NCBI GenBank assembly: GCA_949155905.1
Contig: CASCWU010000003.1
Span: forward strand, 1-64,000
Source: an uncultured Lachnospiraceae bacterium
GTDB lineage: Bacteria; Bacillota; Clostridia; Lachnospirales; Lachnospiraceae
DNA: 64,000 nt
Direction of reading: 5' to 3'
Shown here: positions 52,073 through 59,308 of the stretch, piece after piece
Layout: each line of letters starts with the position of its first letter
How positions within the stretch are numbered: position 1 is the first letter of the stretch
Made by a program: the position numbers and the translations under genes
Notes under the pieces: generated by a model
Databases searched by the model: none
What the model was told of the DNA's origin: nothing
What the model saw: the letters and a program-made list of their open reading frames with translations, nothing else

Positions 52073-52489
52073 TCAAGTGTGGTATTTTTCCTCCTCATTA
52101 TATAGAAAAATCCAAACTAACCAGTTTTCCCCACTCTTAGTCAAAACCAGTTCTATCCGCGTCTCAGACGTATCTCCAAAACGATATCGTGTCTCGGTAT
52201 TCCCGTCTCCTTCCGTTTTTTCTATTCCTAATTGATCCAGGGCGGGAAGTGGTTCTGCTAGCTGATTCATGTAGGCCAAAGCCTCTGCATGAGAGGAAAA
52301 ATGCAGATAACACTGGCCCTGTTGAAAGTTCAATTCCTTTTCACCAAAACTATAGGAAATATAACCATACTGATATCCTGGCGCTTCCAAAGCCATTTTA
52401 TATTCTACCAGTCGGTATAAGTCCCCTTTGATCTCCAGGTCTCTGATATCAGGAGTAAAATCTTCTGTCTTTTTCAGCCTTTTTTCCAT
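52073..52489 (-). CDS. Hypothetical protein downstream of broken lipoprotein
   Basis: 138 residues from ATG 52489, overlapping the end of the preceding frame by 16 bases. Sequence MEKRLKKTEDFTPDIRDLEI, AEALAYMNQLAEPLPALDQL and a C-terminal TRIELVLTKSGENWLVWIFL. No signal peptide and no clear ribosome site. Because it overlaps the lipoprotein frame at a frameshift-like junction, it may be the real C-terminus of that protein rather than a separate gene. Confidence 0.45.
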   Translation of the reverse strand: MEKRLKKTEDFTPDIRDLEIKGDLYRLVEYKMALEAPGYQYGYISYSFGEKELNFQQGQCYLHFSSHAEALAYMNQLAEPLPALDQLGIEKTEGDGNTETRYRFGDTSETRIELVLTKSGENWLVWIFLYNEEEKYHT

Positions 52490-53580
52490 TTCTTTACTGG
52501 TGAATAAATGGTAAGCTCCTGCTTTCCACTTTCCAGATTGGTGATAAGCGTATAAAACTGATCTTCTGTATGGCGTACAAAAAGAACCGTTTCTGTACTT
52601 TCTGTGTCCGGCTTCCTCAAATAGGTCGTTTCTCCTGACTTCAAATCTAGTAAAATCAGATTGACTCCATTTGCCCATACAACCAAATCCCCGTTTTCCT
52701 CCAGCTCATACTGGGTATTTCCGATCTGTTTTGTCTCTCCAGTTTTCCGGTCATACGTATACAAACGGTTAAAGTAAGTGGCATAGGTAATATAGTGCTT
52801 TGAAGCAATCACGGTCGTCGGGTACTCCCATTCCTCCAGATGGTTTATCGGATAGGAATACAATTCCTCTGGTTCTTCCATTCCGCTTAGCTGATAAACT
52901 ATATGGGCGGTATTCTCCTCATTGGGTTCAAGCCAGACAATTCTGTCCCCGCAATTTCTCAGACGTGGTATCATCGACTGTCCCTCCTGCTCCCGCAGCA
53001 GGATTGTGTTTCTTTGCTCCAAATCCATCCCATATAGCTGCCAGCTTCCGGTGTCTATTCCAACTGTATCGGAAGCCACGATCTAATAAATGTGGTTGGC
53101 CGTAATTGCCGGATCATGGATCCGTTTGCCATCACTGTCAAATTCATAAATTGTTTCCGCTGTATTATTTTTGCTGTTTACGAGCTTGAGCTGACAATGA
53201 TTGTTGTTACTTTGTGCATCCTGATAGATTGTTTCCGAAAATAAAAACAGATCTTTCTGTCTGGAGGAATAGGAAATATAATCGATCACTGGGATACTGG
53301 TGTGTTCTGTAAATTCTATCCTTTGTTCCATCTGGCCGTCCATTGGCTTTGTTTCCGGTACTTCGATTGCTTCCTCTGTACCACTTAAAAACCAAAGATC
53401 ATAGTAGGCGTCCCAGCTCCCGCTATAGTCCGGAGCGGTTGTGGCTGATATGGTTTCCGTTTCCAGTTTTTCCAGGCCTTTTTGGTATTGAGCCTTGTTT
53501 TCGCCTTTGCTGCAAGCGGAGAGTAGGAATACTGCAACAAGGAAACACATCCTTATCTTATATTTTTTCTTTTTTAACAT
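52474..53580 (-). pseudogene. Lipoprotein (propeller-like) broken by an in-frame TAG
   Basis: From ATG 53580 (GGAGGG nine bases upstream), lipoprotein signal FLLSAC (Cys23), then EVPETKPMDGQMEQRIEFT and KDLFLFSETIYQDAQSNNNH up to ITANHIY, where TAG occurs at 53083-53085. The same frame continues without another stop as IVASDTVGIDTGSWQLYGMD, PTTVIASKHYITYATYFNRL, VVWANGVNLILLDLKSGETT and ends at 52474. Repeated 'YxxxxxL..LDL..GE' strands resemble a beta-propeller. Restoring the TAG would give 368 residues. Cell-surface location if intact; function unknown. Confidence 0.7.
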
Positions 53581-53689
53581 TAGGTAGCTCCCTCCAATTT
53601 TTATATTGTTCACCAAAACCAGAGACACCCTATTTATCTCTAGGTTGTCTCTGGTTGAAATGATATTTTCAGTTATTTACCATACTAAA

Positions 53690-54319
53690 TTAGCTTTTCG
53701 GTTCTTCCAGACAGGCTCGGATCGCCTCGCAATATTCCTCCAGAGATATTTCTGTTGTGTAATATGGCTTCTCTTCTGCCTCTATCTCCTGAGCGACCGT
53801 TTCAAAGGGAAGAATATAACTCCCTACCTGAATTTGTTGATTTTCATCTACGATGAACAAAGCCAGTGGTGCGATTAATTTATTTGTTTCGTTTAAAAAA
53901 ATTAATATTTCCTCTCCTTTTTGTAGTTCATGAATATCGGTACAAATATAGATTGTGTCTTCTGTTTCCCCTCCTTCTTCCTCATAAATTACGGTTTCGG
54001 CATCCGGATCTCCTTTTATACAATCCAATACCTGGATTTCTACTTCTCGATAATAGATTTTACTTATTTTTTCTCCTTCTGGAGTTTCCACATCATAATA
54101 TTTCGTATCACTTTTGGTATTTACTATACCATGAACAATCGTGGTAGCCGCTTCTACTGCCTCCTCCAAATTATACCTTCTCCACATCCCAGTGGTTTTA
54201 ATGATAGTCTTTTCAACAGTTTCTTCTGATTTTTGGCTGCATCCAGCTAACATAACTATAAGTAATAAAAAAAGTACTGTTGCTGTTTTTTCATTTTCAT
54301 ACCTCTCCCTTCTAATCAT
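53690..54319 (-). CDS. Lipoprotein with displaced start
   Basis: 209 residues with lipobox LAGC in VLFLLLIVMLAGCSQKSEET. The natural start would be MKMKKTATVLF, but the A-run there is one base short, so ATGAAAATGAAAAAA reads into another frame; an upstream ATG at 54319 (MIRRERYENEKTATVLF) keeps translation. The mature part has NLEEAVEAATTIVHGIVNTK, EVEIQVLDCIKGDPDAETVI, EEILIFLNETNK and VGSYILPFETVAQ. It overlaps the end of the metalloprotease frame by eight bases. Shares a fold pattern with the protein at 51118. Surface location; unknown function. Confidence 0.65.
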   Translation of the reverse strand: MIRRERYENEKTATVLFLLLIVMLAGCSQKSEETVEKTIIKTTGMWRRYNLEEAVEAATTIVHGIVNTKSDTKYYDVETPEGEKISKIYYREVEIQVLDCIKGDPDAETVIYEEEGGETEDTIYICTDIHELQKGEEILIFLNETNKLIAPLALFIVDENQQIQVGSYILPFETVAQEIEAEEKPYYTTEISLEEYCEAIRACLEEPKS

Positions 54320-54745
54320 ATATTATAATGTAAGAAGCTGTGTCATATTCTTGAAAAGTTCTTTTTATGTGACCAGGACTTACATATGGATTCATTACAT
54401 TACTCTCACATGTTTTGCTAAAGCATGGTGGCTCACTACCATCTTCATGACAATGTGCAACTCCTAACATATGTCCAAGTTCATGAAGTACCACTGTCTG
54501 AATATCATAACATCCCGGTGAATACCCTACAGACCATTTCTCTGTAGACGCCAAATGAATTGTAGCACCTAAAATTTCATCCCCTCGAAGGATATGTTCG
54601 GTATAGCCTATTTTAGGAAAAGAATAATTACTATAAATTACACGACTATCTGTAGCTCCTGTGGTTAGATAGAGGGAAACTATACTTTTCCCTTTGGTGT
54701 CACGCACTTTATTCCACTGTTGCATAGCAGCTCGCACTGCTTCCC
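54312..54745 (-). pseudogene. Metzincin-type zinc protease, N-terminus lost
   Basis: Catalytic motif HELGHMLGVAHCHE (HExxHxxGxxH) and the Met-turn-like SNVMNPY are present, preceded by AVRAAMQQWNKVRDTKG. Upstream of about 54745 the sequence becomes the flank of the peptide module, so the signal peptide and propeptide are missing; the apparent longer frame up to 54851 runs through the palindrome there and is an artefact. A secreted matrixin-like peptidase before truncation. Its stop overlaps the start of the lipoprotein gene at 54319. Confidence 0.7.
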
Positions 54746-54805
54746 ATCTCGTCGCACCTCCCTTCCGTTTGTTCTGCCCCCATCCTACCACAATCCCCAC
54801 TAAAG

Positions 54806-54879
54806 CAGAATGACGTTTGAAACAATATTCTGGAATTGTTTCAAACGTCATTCTGTTTCCTCCTATTTTACCGTATAAT
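54806..54879 (+). promoter_or_regulatory. Palindromic operator and promoter of the second peptide gene
   Basis: Perfect 21-bp inverted repeat CAGAATGACGTTTGAAACAA.. / ..TTGTTTCAAACGTCATTCTG (54806-54826 and 54835-54855, 8-base loop), then 18 bases, then TATAAT (54874-54879). Same geometry as 44753-44828, though the spacer and loop bases differ. Confidence 0.72.
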
Positions 54880-54901
54880 CAGACGCGTACCAAACATCAA
54901 A

Positions 54902-54933
54902 GGAATTGCTAAAAATCATTTTCTGGCAATTCC
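54902..54933 (+). promoter_or_regulatory. Leader hairpin of the second peptide mRNA
   Basis: GGAATTGC ... GCAATTCC (54902-54909 and 54926-54933), the counterpart of 44851-44882 with one extra pair. Confidence 0.55.
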
Positions 54934-54977
54934 TTACGCACACCAAAAATATTTTACTATGAAGGAGGTTTCCTATT

Positions 54978-55178
54978 ATGAAACTGAAAAAGTACCTTAC
55001 TACCGTAGCCACCTTATCACTTTCCCTGGCGGTTCTTCTCCCTTTTACCCCGCCGCCGGAACCGGATCCAAAACCGCCGGTTGAAAACGAAACGGAAGAT
55101 CCTGCACCTGATTCAAACAAAGAGGAACCAGGTGCAGAACCGCAAAGTGATAAAAATCGGCCTCCGAAACGTAAATAA
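54978..55178 (+). CDS. Second secreted proline-rich propeptide
   Basis: 66 residues: MKLKKYLTTVATLSLSLAVL LPFTPPPEP, an acidic proline-rich centre and the same basic end. GGAGG lies nine bases before the ATG. Compared with 44927-45127, the frame is kept despite many changes, and the C-terminal 17 residues from EPGAEPQSDKN are identical. The neighbouring regulator is reduced to a C-terminal stub at 55184-55345, so this peptide could act only on the intact regulator at 45136 or on nothing. Confidence in coding is high because of the two-copy comparison. Confidence 0.75.
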   Translation: MKLKKYLTTVATLSLSLAVLLPFTPPPEPDPKPPVENETEDPAPDSNKEEPGAEPQSDKNRPPKRK

Positions 55179-55183
55179 ACACC

Positions 55184-55345
55184 TTGTCAAATCCATTTTA
55201 CCTTATATTTTTTTTCACAACGCTCTTTGATAAACATAGCGTCAACGCTTTGTTTTGCTATGGCTGCAATCACATAACTTTTTATAACGATGATACACAT
55301 TTTTTCCGGATTGCAGCCATACCCTTCTTCATTTTCTGGATCTGC
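55184..55345 (-). pseudogene. C-terminal stub of a second XRE/TPR regulator
   Basis: Matches 45136-45300 of the intact regulator: AIAKQSVDAMFIKERCEKKY then KVKWI and TGA. One base is missing relative to the intact gene near 55295, so the frame is broken, and homology fades at about 55345 near the VapC stop. Not expressed as a regulator. Confidence 0.85.
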
Positions 55346-55355
55346 CCAGGAAAGT

Positions 55356-55766
55356 TCAAAAAGTGGAATCCACCCAATTTTCCAATTCTAAACCTGGTAC
55401 GCGTTCAAACTCCCGAATGTTATTTGTAACAAGAATCAGTCCTTCGGCTCTGGCGTGTCCGACAATTAACATATCAAGTGGTTCAATCGGTGTACCACGC
55501 TTTTGCAAATATGTCCGAATTTCCCCATACGCCGATGCTGCAGCTGCCTCAAAGGGAAGAATACTTAATGGGAGCAAAAACTTTAATAACGACTGTTCAT
55601 TTTGGGGCGGATTAAAGCTGTTTTTGATGATATACTCTAATTCTGCCAGAGTAATTGCCGAAACACATATCCCATTATCTAATTCTTTCTTAAATCGCTC
55701 TAAGACCTTTTCTGGCTTGTTTTTCATTACATAAATACAAATATTGGTATCTAGCATATATGTCAT
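55356..55766 (-). CDS. vapC: VapC-type PIN toxin
   Basis: 136 residues. PIN nuclease: YMLDTNICIYVMKNKP with Asp6, Glu42 in AELEYI, Asp98 in EPLDMLIVGHA, and VTNNIREFERV with the C-terminal acidic site. VapC cuts RNA, usually initiator tRNA or 23S rRNA, unless VapB binds. Its ATG overlaps the antitoxin stop by four bases (ATGA). The stop lies next to the regulator stub. Toxin sequence looks intact. Confidence 0.9.
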   Translation of the reverse strand: MTYMLDTNICIYVMKNKPEKVLERFKKELDNGICVSAITLAELEYIIKNSFNPPQNEQSLLKFLLPLSILPFEAAAASAYGEIRTYLQKRGTPIEPLDMLIVGHARAEGLILVTNNIREFERVPGLELENWVDSTF

Positions 55767-55951
55767 AGAGTTTCTCTTTCCTTTTGGACACCCTGGTCAC
55801 GGCCGCCATCAAAAATATCGTTGGTGAACCCTTCTAAACCATCCATAAAAATTTTCCATACGGACTCCTTCGGAGCCAGAAGAACAGCGTCCTCAAGCTG
55901 CTGCACTACTACTTCGTCTACATGGAATCGAAATTTTTTTGGCAAACGCAC
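55763..55951 (-). CDS. vapB: VapB-type antitoxin, possibly shortened
   Basis: 62 residues from GTG 55951, with GGAG ten bases upstream. The AbrB-like part RLPKKFRF is present and the toxin-binding end (QQLEDAVLLAPKESVWKIFM, DGLEGFTNDIFDG) is typical. In relatives an N-terminal 'NGRSQAV' segment precedes RLPKK; here NGRSQAV is still readable upstream but no start codon precedes it, and a peptide-gene remnant lies immediately beyond. Antitoxin DNA binding may be weakened while toxin neutralisation is kept. Confidence 0.75.
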   Translation of the reverse strand: MRLPKKFRFHVDEVVVQQLEDAVLLAPKESVWKIFMDGLEGFTNDIFDGGRDQGVQKERETL

Positions 55952-55985
55952 TGCCTGGCTTCTCCCATTTTCAGGAAGATCTCGA

Positions 55986-56030
55986 CTGCACCTGATTCAA
56001 CCAGAGGAAAAACCAGGTGCAAAACTTCAA
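55986..56030 (+). pseudogene. Remnant of a third peptide gene
   Basis: CTGCACCTGATTCAA followed by CCAGAGGAAAAACCAGGTGC reads like the APDS...EEKPGA section of the peptide genes, in two frames separated by an indel. Only about 45 bases remain, between the antitoxin and the chemoreceptor gene. Confidence 0.6.
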
Positions 56031-56031
56031 A

Positions 56032-57948
56032 CTATTTTTTTAGCTGAAACCTCCCCACCAGCTCCTTCAAGGCAGTCGCCTGGCCGGACAGCTCCTCGCT
56101 GGCGGCGGCGCTTTCCTCGGCGGTGGCCATATTGGTCTGGACGACGACGGAAATCTGCTCGATTCCCTGAGCAATTTCGGAGGCGCCTGCGGCCTGCTGC
56201 TTTGTATATTCGGCGATGCTGTTGACCAGGCTGCTCATTTCATCTGCCTGAACCGCCACGTCGAGCATGGCCTGAGCGGTCGTCTGGGCGGCGCCTACGC
56301 CCTCCTCCATCGACTGGATGGTTTCATTCAGGAGAACGGTCGTCTCCTGGGCGGCCTGCGTAGATTTCGTAGCCAGCTCCCGAACCTCGTCTGCTACGAC
56401 GGCAAAGCCCTTTCCGGCCTCTCCTGCACGGGCAGCCTCGACTGCTGCGTTTAAGGCCAGGATGTTGGTCTGAAAGGCGATATCCTCTATCGTATTGACA
56501 ATCTGATGGATTTTGCTTGACTGGGCGCTGCTTTTTTGAAGAATATCTGTCATAACATCCATCTTCTGGTTGCTCTCCAAAATTCCCTGCTTCACATTGC
56601 CTGCAATCTGTCTGCTCTTTTCTGCTCCCTGTGCAATCTTCTGGACACTGTCAGAAACAGAATTGATATGCTTTGCCAGCGTATCTACCTCTGCTGCCTA
56701 CTCGGTAGAGCCCTGAGACAGCGTGACGGCTCCGGTGGAAACCTGATCGGCTCCGGCAGCCACCTCTCTGGAGGCAAGAGCGATCTGCTTGATGGTTCCA
56801 TTCAGCCTTACAGAAATCTCCTCCATGGAGGTCTTTAATTTGGCAAACTCTCCGACATAGTCGTTTTTTAAAGAAAACGTCAGATTCCCCGCAGCGATTT
56901 CCATCAGCTTTTCCGAGGTTTCGTCGATATAGGTGACATATTCCCTAAGCTGCCGTGTCACCTGGTTAAAATCACTGACCAGCACGCCCAGCTCATCCTT
57001 GGAATGATATTTGATCGTCTGATCCAATTCGCCTTCGGCAATTTTCGTCGCCACCTGGCTCAGCTCTCTGACCGGGATACTGATGATCACCCGTACCTGA
57101 ATGATCAGCAGCAGAATCAGGATAATGACAGCGATTGCTGCCACGGTCGTCACGGTTCTGGTCAGCTCGCTTAGTCCCTGCAGCACCTCGGCTCTCGAAA
57201 CATAGGCTACGGCTATCCAATCGCTGCCTGGGATCTTTTCTACCTGAACATAAATATTTTCATCCTGATACAAAGACAACCCGGTCTGCTGCTTTTGAAT
57301 CTGCTCATTGGCATAACGATACAGACCCTCTGTCAAATCCTCTAGCTTCTGCCCGGTAATTGCGCTGTCCCGGTGTCCGATGATCGTATTTGTTCTGGTA
57401 TCTACCAAAAAGATCCCGCCCGTCTCCTCAATCTGAATCGTGCTGACAATATCGGAAATCGAATCCAGATAGACATCTCCCAGTATAAACTCCTCCGAGG
57501 CAATCCCATTCTGATACCAGCTTTTTGTCAGAGCGTTAAATTCCGGTCCCGGTACAAAGGAGGCATGATACAAGGAGCCGTCTGTCAATGCCACATACAA
57601 TCCGGCCGGATAGGCGTCGTTTTGATTTACCGTATGCTTGATAAACGCCTTCATTTCCTCGATATTCATGTTTTCATACTCAATCGTATCTCTTTGTGCC
57701 TCCAGCATGGTCAGGGTCTTATTCATCCATGCTTTGGTTTCCTGCAACGTCCGTTCCGTCGTCATCTGCAGGATATCCTCGCTTTTCTCTAAAAGGCTGT
57801 CCGACATTTTGCTGTTGACTACGGCCAGCAGCACTGCTATCACGATCACGACGCTGACGACAATCGCTGCCAGCAGCTTTCCGGTCAGGCTGGCTCCCCA
57901 GCGTACCAGTGCAGTCGGTCTGTTCGATCTTTCTTTTTCTGATTTCAT
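56032..57948 (-). pseudogene. Methyl-accepting chemotaxis protein split by an in-frame TAG
   Basis: One continuous frame of 638 codons from ATG 57948 to 56032, interrupted by TAG at 56698-56700 within GSTE-stop-AAEV where the family usually has Gln (STEQ). Before the stop: membrane segment LLAAIVVSVVIVIAVLLAVV, a dCache-type outside sensor, membrane segment TVAAIAVIILILLLIIQVRV and a HAMP. After it: the signalling hairpin [20 protein letters not shown] then [12 protein letters not shown]-to-T change would create it. Without read-through the product would bind ligand but not signal. GAGGG precedes the start. Confidence 0.8.
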
Positions 57949-58175
57949 ACTTACATCCCTCTCTTTTCTCTTTTTCTTCTTTACCCTTTACCAAATCTCA
58001 GAACGTCTCTGATGGTAAGACATTCTCTTATTTGACAGAATCTTAAACACAAGAGTAATATCGTTTTTATCATAACAGGAAACGGAGGAAAAAATAAGAA
58101 TCAGAATTTTTTCTGCTTTCCAGATTTTGTATGGATTTTACAGCAAAAAAGTGACATAAAATACCTTCATTTTAG

Positions 58176-58205
58176 TTGCAAATCCCCCCTTTTTCCGTGT
58201 ATAAT
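58176..58205 (+). promoter_or_regulatory. Promoter of the response regulator gene
   Basis: TTGCAA (58176-58181), 18-base spacer, TATAAT (58200-58205), 41 bases before ATG 58247. Confidence 0.7.
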
Positions 58206-58246
58206 GAAGCTTATATGGCACACTTACAAGAGAGGAGGACGCTTAC

Positions 58247-59308
58247 ATGGGAAAATACAGGCTGATGCTCGTAGACGATGAGCCCTGGGCCTTGGTCGGA
58301 CTGAAAGAAATCATTGATTGGGAAACAGCGGGCTTCACTATCACGGCTTGCTGCTCCTGCGGAAAGGAAGCCCTCGAGCTGGCAGGGCAACTCCGCCCGG
58401 ATGCCGTAGTAACCGATATCCGTATGCCGGATATTACAGGCCTGCAGCTTATAGAGCGTCTGCGTGCCTGGCAGCCACAGATCGAATGTATTGTCGTCAG
58501 CGCCTACTCCGATTTTGAACTGGCCAGAGAAGCGATCCGTCTGGCGGCGGTTTACTATGTCCTAAAACCGCTCTCTGCCGAAGAAGTACAGGAGGCAGCC
58601 AGACTGATGCGCCAGAATCTTGACAGGCAAGAGGGCGGCGCAGGATGGGACAGACAGCAGGAAGAGGCTATCCTGCAGATTGATAAGGAAAATCCGTCCT
58701 TTCCTTCTATTGACGGAAAAGGACATAGCTGCTATCTGTTGCTGGCGGACAGTCTTTCCCTGCTTCCGGTACAGGAAAATAAAAAAGGCTGCTGGATTCT
58801 CCTACAGACCGGCGGCTGCTTCGGCGTTCTTACGGATCGGCTTCCGGCATCCATTCCAGAGGGCTGCGGTGTCAGCATTGCCTTCCCCGACACCTCCCAG
58901 GCAGACCAGATGCTGCAAACGGCTGCTGCCTCCCTAGAAGGCGGCTTTCGCTTTGCAAAGCCGGAGGACTATGGAAAATCTCAGGTATCTGTAGCAGATA
59001 TCCAGCTTTATCTTTATGAGCATTTAGAAGAAAATATCTCGTTGGGACAGCTTGCCAAGCAATTCTATATTACCGAAACCTATCTGTGCGATATTTTTAA
59101 AAAACAGACTGGAGAAACCATCGTCAGCTTCCTCCGCAAACTCCGTATTCACCGTTCTAAAAAGTTGTTGGTGTCCAGCACGCTTTCTCTGAGCGAAATT
59201 GCCGCCCGCTGCGGCTACAAGGACTATTCTTATTTTGGCAAGCATTTTAAGGCGGATGTCGGCATGTCGCCGGATTTATACCGCAAAAGGGGACGGCAGC
59301 TTCTATAG
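58247..59308 (+). CDS. YesN-like response regulator with AraC-type DNA-binding domain
   Basis: 353 residues. Receiver domain with Asp10-Asp11, phosphoacceptor Asp57 in VVTDIRMPD, and Lys107 in VLKPL; a short middle; C-terminal double HTH (LGQLAKQFYITETYLCDIFK and LSEIAARCGYKDYSYFGKHF, then MSPDLYRKRG). GGAGG lies eight bases before the ATG. Partners the histidine kinase gene that ends head-on against it at 59303 and probably controls the nearby sugar ABC genes at 61467. Confidence 0.9.
   Translation: MGKYRLMLVDDEPWALVGLKEIIDWETAGFTITACCSCGKEALELAGQLRPDAVVTDIRMPDITGLQLIERLRAWQPQIECIVVSAYSDFELAREAIRLAAVYYVLKPLSAEEVQEAARLMRQNLDRQEGGAGWDRQQEEAILQIDKENPSFPSIDGKGHSCYLLLADSLSLLPVQENKKGCWILLQTGGCFGVLTDRLPASIPEGCGVSIAFPDTSQADQMLQTAAASLEGGFRFAKPEDYGKSQVSVADIQLYLYEHLEENISLGQLAKQFYITETYLCDIFKKQTGETIVSFLRKLRIHRSKKLLVSSTLSLSEIAARCGYKDYSYFGKHFKADVGMSPDLYRKRGRQLL

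Noticed and set aside
54746-54851. Extended metzincin N-terminus
   Set aside because: The frame runs through the peptide-gene palindrome and flank, shared with the other copy; it is a junction artefact.
53083-56700. Reassignment of TAG (two in-frame TAG codons)
   Set aside because: Several intact genes here end naturally in TAG (33427, 37323, 38282, 45127, 62429), so TAG is a normal stop.
44016-57948. Prophage or conjugative element as the source of the island
   Set aside because: No integrase, relaxase, type IV secretion or phage gene appears; only one IS and one MITE were found.
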